DNA from: Ancylobacter aquaticus
Lineage (GTDB): Bacteria > Pseudomonadota > Alphaproteobacteria > Rhizobiales > Xanthobacteraceae
DNA length: 64,000 bases
Direction of reading: 5' to 3'
Assembly (NCBI RefSeq): GCF_004339465.1
Contig: NZ_SMFY01000002.1
Location: 620,001-684,000 of the forward strand
A program made the translations under genes and the position numbers. Shown one piece after another: positions 30,500-38,660 of the stretch. Within the stretch, counting starts at the first letter, position 1. Every line of letters begins with the position of its first letter. Below the pieces are notes generated by a model. That model did not search any database and was not told where the DNA came from. It worked only from the letters and a program-made list of their open reading frames with translations.

Positions 30500-30522
30500 C
30501 ATGGGTTTGACAACAACCCATG
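30500..30522. terminator. Hairpin downstream of tRNA-Cys
   Basis: Perfect 8-base arms CATGGGTT and AACCCATG around a 7-base loop, 85 bases after the tRNA. No T-run follows, so it may be an operator or a processing or termination structure. Confidence 0.4.
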
Positions 30523-30615
30523 ATCGTCGTTGATGATCCCGCCCTCCGGCGTCTGCGACGCGGAGCGAAGGGGCGACGCCCGATCCGGCCGGGCCCGTGA
30601 AAAGGATTTTCGCTG

Positions 30616-32415
30616 ATGTTGCCTCCCAAGATGGCCAACGCGCTCGCCAACATGATCAGCCCCGAGACCCGCGACACGGTCCGCCGGCTGTTCATCCAGG
30701 ACGGGCGCCGCCACTGGAAAGGCTATGCGCTATCCTTCGTCTTCATGGCGTTCATGGCCGGGACGACCTCGGGCCTCGCCTATCTCATGGGCGACGTCAT
30801 CAACCGCATCTTCGTCGAGCAGAGCACATCCGCGATCTGGATCCTGTCGGGAGCCGTGGTCGCGCTGTCCGTCACCAAGGGCTTCGCCGCCTATGGGCAG
30901 GCAGTCACGCTCGCCAAGGTCGGCAACCGGATCGTCGCCGACAATCAGAAGCGCGTGCTCGACCGGCTGCTGACACAGGATGTCACCTTCTTTTCGGGCA
31001 GCCACACCGCCGAGATCATGCTGCGCTTCAACACCGGCGCGCAGGCGGCGCGCAATGTGCTGAACCTCATCGTCAGCAGCCTCGGGCGCGACCTTCTCTC
31101 GGTCATCGGCCTCACCCTCGTGATGATCCTGCAGGACCCGTTCATGGCGCTGATCGGCTTCATCGTGATGCCGATCGCGGTGGGCGGCGTGCGCTCGCTG
31201 ATCCGCAAGGTGCAGAAGATCTTCAGCCGCGAATTCCATAGCGCGATCCAGATCATGACCGAATCGATCGACGCGTTTCAGGGCATCCGCACCATCAAGT
31301 CCTTCACGCTGGAGGACAGCCAGCGGGCCAAGATCTACGGCCGCATCGACAAGATGGAGAAGGCCTCGAACCGGATGATGCGGGCGCAATCGCAGTCCGG
31401 GCCATTGATGGAGGCACTCGGCGGCGTCTCCATCGGTCTGGTGGTGATGTATGCCGGCTGGAGCGTGCTGCATGGCGGCCGCACGCCGGGCGAGTTCTTC
31501 TCCGTCATCACGGCCCTGCTGCTCTGCTACGAGCCGGCCAAGCGCCTCGCCCGTCTCAACATCGACCTCACCACCCATCTGCTGGGCGCGCGCATGCTGT
31601 TCGCCCTGCTCGACCGGCCGGCCGTCGAGCAGGACCTGCCGGGCACGCCGGAACTCGTCGTCACCGGCGGCGGGATCGCCTTCGAGGACGTCGTGTTCAG
31701 CTATCGCGAGAGCGAGCCGGTGCTGCGCGGCCTCAGCTTCGTCGCCGAGCCCGGGCAGACTACGGCGCTGGTCGGCCCCTCGGGCGGCGGCAAGAGCACG
31801 GTGATGAACCTGCTGGAGCGGTTCTACGACGTCGATTCGGGCGTTCTCACCATTGACGGCCAGCGGATCGACACAGTCACGCGCCGCTCGCTGCGCCAGG
31901 CCATCGGCTTCGTCAGCCAGGATGTGTTCCTGTTCACCGGCACGGTGCGCGAGAACATCGCCGCCGGCCGTCCCGGCGCCACCGAGGAGGAGATCATCGC
32001 CGCCGCACGGTCGGCCCACGCGCATGACTTCATCATGGGCTTCGAGGGCGGCTATGACAGCCTTGTCGGCGAGCGTGGCACCCAGCTTTCCGGCGGTCAG
32101 CGCCAGCGCATCGCCATCGCCCGCGCCTTCCTGAAGGACGCACCGATTCTGCTGCTCGACGAGGCCACCGCCGCCCTCGACAGCGAATCCGAGGCCGAGG
32201 TGCAGAAGGCACTGCAGTCGCTTCAGGCCAACCGCACCACGCTGGTCATCGCCCACCGCCTGCAGACGGTCATCAACGCCGACAAGATCTGCGTCATCGA
32301 GAAGGGTCGCGTTGTCGAAAGCGGCCGCCACGAAGAGCTCGTGGCCAAGCGTGGGCGCTATTTCACCTTCCACCAGTTGCAGTTCGCCGGGCAGCAGGAG
32401 CGCCTCAGCGCCTGA
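30616..32415 (+). CDS. ABC exporter, fused membrane and ATPase domains (MsbA type)
   Basis: A 599-residue half-transporter. The six-helix type 1 exporter membrane domain (about 30-330) is followed by an ATPase domain with Walker A GPSGGGKST, signature LSGGQRQRIAIARAF and Walker B ILLLDEATAALD. It should act as a homodimer. The family includes MsbA-like lipid exporters and glucan exporters; the sequence alone does not decide the substrate. Monocistronic, between two tRNA genes. Confidence 0.92.
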   Translation: MLPPKMANALANMISPETRDTVRRLFIQDGRRHWKGYALSFVFMAFMAGTTSGLAYLMGDVINRIFVEQSTSAIWILSGAVVALSVTKGFAAYGQAVTLAKVGNRIVADNQKRVLDRLLTQDVTFFSGSHTAEIMLRFNTGAQAARNVLNLIVSSLGRDLLSVIGLTLVMILQDPFMALIGFIVMPIAVGGVRSLIRKVQKIFSREFHSAIQIMTESIDAFQGIRTIKSFTLEDSQRAKIYGRIDKMEKASNRMMRAQSQSGPLMEALGGVSIGLVVMYAGWSVLHGGRTPGEFFSVITALLLCYEPAKRLARLNIDLTTHLLGARMLFALLDRPAVEQDLPGTPELVVTGGGIAFEDVVFSYRESEPVLRGLSFVAEPGQTTALVGPSGGGKSTVMNLLERFYDVDSGVLTIDGQRIDTVTRRSLRQAIGFVSQDVFLFTGTVRENIAAGRPGATEEEIIAAARSAHAHDFIMGFEGGYDSLVGERGTQLSGGQRQRIAIARAFLKDAPILLLDEATAALDSESEAEVQKALQSLQANRTTLVIAHRLQTVINADKICVIEKGRVVESGRHEELVAKRGRYFTFHQLQFAGQQERLSA

Positions 32416-32502
32416 GGATATCCACATGGTGCGGGATCAGGGGTTCACAAACCGATCCCGCATTGCTATATCGCCGCCTCCGAGACGCCACGGCGTCCCC
32501 GG

Positions 32503-32578
32503 TCCCTGATAGCTCAGTTGGTAGAGCGTTCGACTGTTAATCGAATGGTCGCAGGTTCGAGTCCTGCTCAGGGAGCCA
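32503..32578 (+). tRNA. tRNA-Asn (GTT)
   Basis: A 76-base cloverleaf. The acceptor TCCCTGA pairs with TCAGGGA, the anticodon loop is CTGTTAA (GTT), the T arm is GCAGGTTCGAGTCCTGC, and CCA is encoded. The gene is intact. A recombinase-bearing phage-like segment begins immediately downstream, so its 3' end is the likely attachment site. Confidence 0.95.
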
Positions 32579-32585
32579 CCATTTT

Positions 32586-32615
32586 AAGCTAAAGCGTTGA
32601 TGTTGCTTAGCTTTT
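32586..32615 (+). terminator. Rho-independent terminator after tRNA-Asn
   Basis: Stem AAGCTAA/TTAGCTT followed by TTTT, starting 8 bases after the tRNA CCA end. It suits the plus-strand tRNA transcript. Confidence 0.7.
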
Positions 32616-32745
32616 CCTGCCAGTCATTGGCGCAGCCCTGCTCATTTCCCTACTTTGTATGCGCTGCTTGGGGCCGCGATTCTCGCGCTTCATGCGCCGA
32701 ATCCGCCCCCTCCCCGCTCGCGTGGCTCCACCATGGAGTCGAACC

Positions 32746-32782
32746 AAAAATAAAACCCCGCCGCCGATGAGGGCGACGGGGG
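32746..32782 (-). terminator. Rho-independent terminator for the 33 kb small-gene operon
   Basis: Read on the minus strand, a GC stem (CCCCGTCGCC with GGCGGCGGGG, one mismatch) is followed by TTTTATTTTT. It lies about 57 bases past the stop of the small gene at 32839. Confidence 0.75.
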
Positions 32783-32838
32783 TGTCCGGCCCGGCTCTTG
32801 CCGGCTGGGGCGCGTCGCTGGCCCGGCCGGACAACTGA

Positions 32839-33042
32839 TCATAGAGCGTCAGGTCGCAGCGCGTCCTTGATTCCTTCGACCATGCCCTGACCGACGACGA
32901 CGACCCGCTGCAGGGCGTTCGCTTGGTTCGATTCCAAGTCCGCCGCCATCATATGGATCGCCTCTAAGAGCGCGCTGAGCTCGTCGAGGCGGTCGATGGT
33001 GTCTGACACGGATGTCGGAGTGATGGGGCTGTGGACGTTCAT
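32839..33042 (-). CDS. Small hypothetical phage-type protein
   Basis: A 67-residue, mostly helical protein (VSDTIDRLDELSALLEAIHM). The ATG at 33042 overlaps the stop of the upstream gene by four bases, which decides this start over a longer open frame to 33120. Its N-terminus MNVHSPITPTS resembles that of the upstream protein, MNLHTPINDNA, suggesting a shared short signal or a duplication. Function not recognised. Confidence 0.62.
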   Translation of the reverse strand: MNVHSPITPTSVSDTIDRLDELSALLEAIHMMAADLESNQANALQRVVVVGQGMVEGIKDALRPDAL

Positions 33043-33545
33043 GCCCGCCTCCCGGCGAGGCGCTCGATGTCCAGCACGAGCTTGGTCATGACGTGCTCCG
33101 GCCAGTCGGCCTCTGCGCAATCGACGGCGCCAGCATCCTCGATGCCGTGCAGGTCAAGCAACGCAAGGCGGGCTTTTGCGGCAAGCTCCAGGAGCGAGCA
33201 CGCTGGCGTGTCGACGAGCTGACCGAGCGCGTTGTCCATGCGCACTTCCACCTGACTTTCTGCCCGTCCGGCAGCCGTCGCGCCGTTGGCGTCGTAGATC
33301 GCCGAAGCAATTGCCCACTGCTGGTCGCCGGTCTGGACCCTGCTGGTGCCGCCCAGCGCCTTGATGGCCGCCTCGGCGGCTTTCATGGCAACGTCGTGCA
33401 GCGGTTTCCAGTGGGCGTTAAGGGGCAGCCATTCGGCCCGCGCGCGCCAGTAATCTGCTTCAAGCTCGAGGATGGAGCGAGGGGCGACAGAAGGCTGTCT
33501 CTGCGCCGGGATGGCGTTGTCGTTGATCGGGGTGTGGAGGTTCAT
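33039..33545 (-). CDS. Hypothetical phage-type protein
   Basis: A 168-residue protein, mainly helical, with no domain I recognise. It is the first gene of a two-gene minus-strand operon and overlaps the 67-residue gene by ATGA. Composition is close to the host, unlike the TIR gene nearby. Such small genes are usual in the integrase-proximal end of rhizobial prophages. Function unknown. Confidence 0.68.
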   Translation of the reverse strand: MNLHTPINDNAIPAQRQPSVAPRSILELEADYWRARAEWLPLNAHWKPLHDVAMKAAEAAIKALGGTSRVQTGDQQWAIASAIYDANGATAAGRAESQVEVRMDNALGQLVDTPACSLLELAAKARLALLDLHGIEDAGAVDCAEADWPEHVMTKLVLDIERLAGRRA

Positions 33546-34011
33546 GGGGGTTGGCTCACTGGTATCGGCTGTTCAAGGCCGTTGCCGGTCGGCGGGACCG
33601 GCGGCCGGGGGTTGAACACCTGCCAGTGAGACAGGCCGAACGCTTTTAAGGGTTGCCCCTCTGGACAGCGCGCTCGCCCCCGGCCAATATGGTCGGGTTC
33701 GGAGCCGCGCCGCCAAGCGCGTCCGTCGCATCGCTCAATGCGATGCATTTCAGCCGCCGTCCGACGCTGCCAGGCGTCGTGACAATTCCTGCCAGGGAAT
33801 GCGGCCTATCACTGGTCCGGGTGTTCAAGCCCACGGACACGGTGCCCCTGATTCTTGATTTGCGCAAGCGTCGCCCTACGTCGGGCGGCCGTTTTGCGTT
33901 GTGCGCTGCGAAGAGCGGTCAGCCCTAACTTCTCCACATCTGACGAACACGCTGATGCCCGCTGGCGGGTACCCCTCGCGCCAATCGGCGTGAGCAGATG
34001 GTGTGTGTCCA
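33546..34011. other. Regulatory-looking gap without a clear gene
   Basis: About 465 bases between divergent small operons. Open frames exist on both strands (for example 33653-33928 on plus, a 91-residue frame ending in a basic Arg/Lys segment), but none has a ribosome site or a recognisable product. Early-region promoters and operators of the element would be expected here. Confidence 0.4.
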
Positions 34012-34338
34012 ATGGCAAGCAAGAAAGAACCACCGTCCGGCAAGGGCTCTGGCCGGCGCTCGTCAGGCGGTGTTCCGACCATCCGCGTTACCAAGTTCGG
34101 CGGCGTCCAGATCGGACCTCGCGAGCCATCTGGTCCCGTAACCATCGAGGAATGGCGGCGCATGCTGGTGATCTGCGCCAGGCTCGTGGACGAGTTCGGC
34201 GAGTCCGCGCTGCCGCTTTTCGAGAGGTGCGAGCGCGAGATCGCGGAAGCCGAATCCAAGTCCTCGGCTATGGCTCGCGCCAAAGCGGTGCTGGAAGGCA
34301 GAGAGCCGCGAAAGCCCACCGATCCAGAGCCAGCGTGA
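34012..34338 (+). CDS. Small hypothetical protein upstream of integrase
   Basis: A 108-residue protein. The basic, low-complexity N-terminus (KKEPPSGKGSGRRSSGG) is followed by a helical region (VTIEEWRRMLVICARLVDEFGE) and a charged tail. The ATG at 34012 was preferred to a GTG three codons earlier. It ends 49 bases before the integrase start, so the two are probably co-transcribed. No family recognised; a DNA-binding role is only a guess from the basic N-terminus. Confidence 0.62.
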   Translation: MASKKEPPSGKGSGRRSSGGVPTIRVTKFGGVQIGPREPSGPVTIEEWRRMLVICARLVDEFGESALPLFERCEREIAEAESKSSAMARAKAVLEGREPRKPTDPEPA

Positions 34339-34387
34339 CGTCCTGCTGCATCCCGATATGCTTCGCCGGAAGCATCAGGAGCACGAC

Positions 34388-35704
34388 ATGGCCCCCGCCG
34401 CAGGCACCGAGTCCGCCGTCTTCGTATCCCGTCGCACAGCCGCTGCCAGGCTTGAGATCACAGAGCGCATGTTCGACCAGTGGGTGCGGATTGGGTTCGT
34501 ACCGGCTGCGGCAGTGGCTCACGGAAAGGTCAGCCGCTGGCACTGGCCGAGCGTGGAAGCGAAACTGGCGCAACCGTCACCCGGTTCGCAACCGATTGCA
34601 GACCAAACGCCAAGGCACCGACGGCAGTCGAAGTACCCCAAGGGCGTATTCTGCACACGCAAGCCCAATGGGACGACCTACTGGTACTATCAGCGCGACA
34701 AGGGCAAGCCGACCCGCGGGCCGCTCGTGCGCCTGCCGGACTTTGGCAGCCCCGCCTTCAATGAGGCGCTGCAGGTGGCCAAGGGCGGGAAGAAGGCGAG
34801 CCGTCGTCGATCGGCTCGCTACAATATCGCGGCGATGATCGCCGACTATAAGTCGGACCCGCAGTGGGGCACCAAGCGCCCGGCGACGATCGCCACCTAT
34901 GAGTCCGCCATGGCGCCCATCCTGAAATATTGGGGCGAACGCGAGCCTGGTGAGATATCCGTCGCGCACGTCATCGACCTGATCAACAAATTCGCCAGTC
35001 GGCCGTCCATGGGGAACATGGTGCTGGTTATGGTCAAGAAGCTGATGAAGTTCGCGGTGCAGCGCGGGCACCGGGCGGATAGCCCGGCCCGTGACGTTGA
35101 TGCGCTATTCGAGGACACCGACGGCGCCAAGCCGCTGACACCCGGCGCGTGGGCGGCCCTCATGGCGCCGGAGTGCCCGCAGGCGGTGTACAGGCTTGCC
35201 GTGCTTGGCCGGGCCACAGGGCAGCGGATATCCGACCTTATCCGCCTAAGGCCCGCCGACCGCGACGAGGACGGCATCAGCCACACGATCACCAAACTGC
35301 GCGACAAGCCGCACTGGAGCCTGCTGAAGCCAGAAGAGGCGGCCACGATCGACGGATGGGGCGTAGGCCCGGCAACGCCGTATGTCATGCGGCCGGACGG
35401 CAGGCGCTACGACACGGACTCCATGCGCGACGCATGGAACGGCTACATCAAGACTGAGGCCGGTTCCGCGCTCGCCGGGTTCACCCCGCACGACCTGCGC
35501 GCGACGAAGGTCTGCGACGAGCGGATCGCAGGCAAGACGCACCAGCAGATCGCCGCCATGGTCGGCATGTCGGCGGGAATGGTGATGAAGTACAGCAAGC
35601 ACATTGACCAGCGGTTGGCGGCTCGCGGAGGGGCCGCAACACCCTTGCCGACGGAATGGCGCGCCCCAGGTCCGGACGTATCAGAACATGAGGATGAACC
35701 ATGA
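34388..35704 (+). CDS. int: Tyrosine recombinase (phage integrase)
   Basis: A 438-residue site-specific recombinase. An N-terminal helix-turn-helix-like segment (SRRTAAARLEITERMFDQWV) of excisionase type precedes a core-binding SAM-like domain (about 140-245) and the catalytic domain. Catalytic residues are visible: Arg in GRATGQRISDLIRL, His and Arg in TPHDLRATK, and the nucleophile Tyr in MVMKYSKH. The ATG at 34388 has AGGAG six bases upstream; an earlier ATG at 34358 has none. The fused N-terminal domain suggests self-regulation or its own directionality control. It most likely targets the adjacent tRNA-Asn. Confidence 0.93.
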   Translation: MAPAAGTESAVFVSRRTAAARLEITERMFDQWVRIGFVPAAAVAHGKVSRWHWPSVEAKLAQPSPGSQPIADQTPRHRRQSKYPKGVFCTRKPNGTTYWYYQRDKGKPTRGPLVRLPDFGSPAFNEALQVAKGGKKASRRRSARYNIAAMIADYKSDPQWGTKRPATIATYESAMAPILKYWGEREPGEISVAHVIDLINKFASRPSMGNMVLVMVKKLMKFAVQRGHRADSPARDVDALFEDTDGAKPLTPGAWAALMAPECPQAVYRLAVLGRATGQRISDLIRLRPADRDEDGISHTITKLRDKPHWSLLKPEEAATIDGWGVGPATPYVMRPDGRRYDTDSMRDAWNGYIKTEAGSALAGFTPHDLRATKVCDERIAGKTHQQIAAMVGMSAGMVMKYSKHIDQRLAARGGAATPLPTEWRAPGPDVSEHEDEP

Positions 35705-35971
35705 CCAATGCCGGCACGCTACGTCCTGGCGCGCTTGGAGGCGGCGCAGCGGGCGCTGGAGCGGGCGGCGGGGTGACAATGTTGATGACGTCTGCTTGCC
35801 GCATTGCAAGTTGTGCGATATTCTATGGGCCTTGGTCTTCTATAGATCTCGATCCTAGGTGAGTGGTGCACACCTCACCTGAAGGCGTTGTCTAGGGCGT
35901 CGGGACCCCTAATCGCGAAACTCGCCAGTTCGCATCACCCTTCCGATTCTATGGACGCCAGGAGTTCGCGC

Positions 35972-36073
35972 ATGAGTGCGCCAGATCCTGCGGTGATGCG
36001 AGACATTGCGCTGCTGCTCGCCGCACTTGCAGGCTTGATCAAGGCCATATGGCCTAACGGCATCTTCCGTTAG
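35972..36073 (+). CDS. 33-residue hydrophobic small protein
   Basis: An ATG at 35972, seven bases after a perfect AGGAG, opens a 33-codon frame. The product has a hydrophobic helix (DIALLLAALAGLIKAIW) long enough to span or sit on a membrane and a short basic end. It is convergent with the TIR-ATPase gene and ends inside a hairpin. The layout fits a small membrane peptide, a type I toxin or a phage leader peptide. None is proven. Confidence 0.45.
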   Translation: MSAPDPAVMRDIALLLAALAGLIKAIWPNGIFR

Positions 36074-36111
36074 CCATTAGGCGCCAGGGGCTGCGGTGCG
36101 GCCTCTGGCGT
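36054..36111. terminator. Double hairpin between small peptide and TIR gene
   Basis: First stem CTAACGG/CCGTTAG (36054-36073, overlapping the peptide stop), then stem CGCCAGGGG/CCTCTGGCG (36082-36110). It lies in the 47-base convergent gap and probably stops transcription from both sides. No long T-run. Confidence 0.5.
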
Positions 36112-36120
36112 CCGATCGCA

Positions 36121-37671
36121 TCAAGTTATCTTGTCGACGAGCTTTAAAACGATCTCTTCATCAGCCTTCTTGCGCCAACCTTCGTCGCTGGGATTGAACG
36201 AGAACTTAATGCCCACGATATCCGAAGGAATGCCGACGAATTTTGTGTCGTCCAAGAATATGGGAATCACGGTTTCGTCAGCGACACGTGGGGCAAAGTT
36301 TTCTCGTTCGAACGTCGGCCAAATTTTCCTCTGATGATGCTCATCAAGAATACACACAACGTATCTGCTACGGTTCGTAAAAATTTCCGTGAAAATACTA
36401 TGCCATGCCCTACCCAAGAAATTTGTCTCAAACATTTCGTCATAGAATACCGGAACATCTAGCGCTTCCAATTGGACAGCGATATGACTCGCCAGTTCAC
36501 GATTCTCTCCGGCAAAAGAAAGTGCTATTTCGAATTCGTATTCGCTCGAATCATCACGAAAACCGCAATCTTTCCTAAGTCTCTCCCAATCTAAGTGCTG
36601 GATAAAATAAAAAAGGGCAGGATCATCGATCGAGAAATTTTTCGTTTCTTTATTGTAATAAAAGCTTCTAGCCACCATCGGCTTGGAATCCATTAGAATC
36701 GGCAGTCGCCTTTCTTTGATATTATTTATGCTACCCCTAATATCTGGATCCGAATTTGCTAGTTCATTAAGATCAACATTTGAAGAGCCATTCTGTCCTA
36801 TGGCTTTCAACACCTTAAAATATGGCTGGTTGCTCGGCCTAAATCTCTTCCCCCTACAGAATTCTTTGACGGCAGGGTAGTGAGCCGAATATAGTTGCTC
36901 AACGACATCGCGACGTATGGTATTAATGTCAAAATCAATATCAACTATATGTTCCCTAGTTGATAAAATCCCAGCTTTAATACAAATCTCCTGACATAAT
37001 TGCTGAGTTAGCCAATAATCACCACGAGATTCTTCGTATATTTGTTCAGATTGCAATATGTTGATATTTAATTTTACGCACCCAGTGGAAATAAGTTCCG
37101 ATATTTCACTAAGACCGCCTGGCTGTATTCGATGGATGCCTATTCTTTTCGCTATATCTGGAACCAATTGAATCAAACTTGATCCTAATTGGTTAATTCC
37201 AACAATAATAAGCTTAGTAATATTCGTTACGTCTGAGCTTTCCGCGGACAGTTTCGATATGTCGATTAATGACTCTTGTAACGCCGCCGACAGTCTATGA
37301 AAATCATCAATAACATAACGGCCAGAAGGTCGATCTCGGGCTATCGATTCGATATTTGATACATCGACCGGATCTCGCGCTGTAAAATACACCGTTCCAA
37401 ATGACTCTCCCAAGTCAGTCAGAATCTGTCTTATGCAAGTCGTCTTTCCGGTTCCTGATTGTCCTTCCAAAATAACTGGCTTTCCGGGCGTTCTAACGTC
37501 CACAAGAATCCGGTTGTAATTTGGCGGCCTTACAAAGGTGAAAGCAGGAACGCCCTCGGTGACAAAAACTTCTTCTACCAAAAGTGACATCGCGTCGTCT
37601 TTCCAACCGGGACAGCGGTGCGATCTTAGCAATTTCGGCGACTGTGTGTGAATATAGTCGATCCAGTCCAC
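36121..37671 (-). CDS. P-loop ATPase fused to C-terminal TIR domain (candidate anti-phage effector)
   Basis: A 516-residue protein with an N-terminal region, an AAA/STAND-type ATPase and a C-terminal TIR domain. Walker A is GQSGTGKTT (70-78) and Walker B RYVIDDF (118-124, Asp122-Asp123). A winged-helix-like region may occupy about 255-370. The TIR domain starts near 378 (YEFEIALSFAGE), runs through VPVFYDE, and contains W451-x3-E455 (KIWPTFE), which matches the Trp and catalytic Glu spacing of NAD-cleaving TIR domains such as SARM1. The GTG at 37671 has GGAGAG six bases upstream. The gene is far more AT-rich than everything around it, a sign of recent transfer. It lies alone as cargo in the prophage remnant. 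No repeat sensor domain as in large Avs proteins is visible. NADase-based abortive defence is inference. Confidence 0.88.
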   Translation of the reverse strand: MDWIDYIHTQSPKLLRSHRCPGWKDDAMSLLVEEVFVTEGVPAFTFVRPPNYNRILVDVRTPGKPVILEGQSGTGKTTCIRQILTDLGESFGTVYFTARDPVDVSNIESIARDRPSGRYVIDDFHRLSAALQESLIDISKLSAESSDVTNITKLIIVGINQLGSSLIQLVPDIAKRIGIHRIQPGGLSEISELISTGCVKLNINILQSEQIYEESRGDYWLTQQLCQEICIKAGILSTREHIVDIDFDINTIRRDVVEQLYSAHYPAVKEFCRGKRFRPSNQPYFKVLKAIGQNGSSNVDLNELANSDPDIRGSINNIKERRLPILMDSKPMVARSFYYNKETKNFSIDDPALFYFIQHLDWERLRKDCGFRDDSSEYEFEIALSFAGENRELASHIAVQLEALDVPVFYDEMFETNFLGRAWHSIFTEIFTNRSRYVVCILDEHHQRKIWPTFERENFAPRVADETVIPIFLDDTKFVGIPSDIVGIKFSFNPSDEGWRKKADEEIVLKLVDKIT

Positions 37672-37754
37672 AACTGCTCTCCGCTCGCGTTCCGATCGTC
37701 GCCCGTGCGTGTCCGCCGCTTGCTCACCGTCGCGTAGCGGGTTAAGCCCCGCCC

Positions 37755-37931
37755 ATGACCGAAAAATTGGAAGCCCTTCGCAGCCGCCTGCTGGCCGCCC
37801 AACGCGAACTCATCGTCGCGGCGGCAGAGGCGGGAGCGGTGCCACCGGACAACGCGCTACGCAAAATTGCCGACATGGAAGTGGCTCTCGCTGCTATCGA
37901 GGCGATGATCGACGAGGCGCGGCAGGGCTAG
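37755..37931 (+). CDS. Small helical hypothetical protein
   Basis: A 58-residue frame (MTEKLEALRSRLLAAQREL start) predicted to form two helices with coiled-coil character. It is divergent from the TIR-ATPase gene, whose GTG start is 83 bases away, and convergent with the phage gene that ends at 37950. High-GC codon use matches the phage genes rather than the TIR gene. Small helical proteins of this kind are common in prophage tail-proximal regions. Function unknown. Confidence 0.58.
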   Translation: MTEKLEALRSRLLAAQRELIVAAAEAGAVPPDNALRKIADMEVALAAIEAMIDEARQG

Positions 37932-37949
37932 TCTCACCCGCGGTCGGCC

Positions 37950-38660
37950 CTATGCCGCGACGTGTTGCAATCCTGTGCGCCGAGGCCCCGGCACAATCTT
38001 CTCGCCCACCACGTCGTCCGGCCACTCATGAATGCGCTCGGTCACAACGCTTTCGGCGCGCAGGACGGTGTGGTCGACGTGTCCACCGATGCCATAGATC
38101 AGCGGCTGGCCGGGCAGTGCGACGGCCTTGAGCGGATTGCGCCGGAGCAGGTCGAAGAGCCGGGGTCCGTGCTCGGCCAAGCCATCGCATGCCCAGAACA
38201 TCGGAAGGCCGGACTCGCGATATTCGCGCGGCGACGGATGCGGCGCGCCAAGCATTTCCGGCACCTCGTGAAGGCGGAAAGGCGCGATGTCACCAAACTC
38301 CGCTCCGCCGCCCTTATAGGTGTGAAAGTAGTAGAGCACGGGTCCATCGGTCTCGGAGATGCCGGCGATGACGCCGTCGAGCGCGGCCTGCTCCTGGCCC
38401 CTGTCGGCCCGGCTCTCGAGCCTGTCGGAGAACATCCGAAGGGCCTCGTCCACGGATCCTCGCCAGGAACACAGGTCGATCACCATGCCCATCAATTCGA
38501 TGGTGGTGGTGCCGCCCCGGCCAGCGAAGGCCAGCGGCAAGGTGTCGGACGTCCAGACCTTGGTCCGAAATTCGATCACTACGCCATCATCGTCATAGAT
38601 GGCGCCGTCAGTCAGTAGCTCGACGCGGTCAGCATAGGCCGCCGCAAAAAAGGCGCTCAT
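37950..38660 (-). CDS. Phage-associated hypothetical protein
   Basis: A 236-residue protein. It begins MSAFFAAAYADRVELLTDGA, a pattern reminiscent of Ntn-hydrolase-like phage proteins that start near a nucleophile, but this resemblance is weak. Its ATG overlaps the stop of the tape-measure remnant by four bases, so both belong to one tail-gene operon. No membrane segments. Exact role unknown. Confidence 0.68.
   Translation of the reverse strand: MSAFFAAAYADRVELLTDGAIYDDDGVVIEFRTKVWTSDTLPLAFAGRGGTTTIELMGMVIDLCSWRGSVDEALRMFSDRLESRADRGQEQAALDGVIAGISETDGPVLYYFHTYKGGGAEFGDIAPFRLHEVPEMLGAPHPSPREYRESGLPMFWACDGLAEHGPRLFDLLRRNPLKAVALPGQPLIYGIGGHVDHTVLRAESVVTERIHEWPDDVVGEKIVPGPRRTGLQHVAA

Noticed and set aside
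33653-33928. 91-codon frame in the element's early region
   Set aside because: No ribosome site, competing frame on the opposite strand, no recognised family. A faint resemblance to small prophage Ash/Icd-like frames was too weak to call.
35701-35862. Small frame overlapping the integrase stop by ATGA
   Set aside because: The product is Gly/Ala-rich and low complexity, with no ribosome site beyond the overlap; another 22-codon frame overlaps it.
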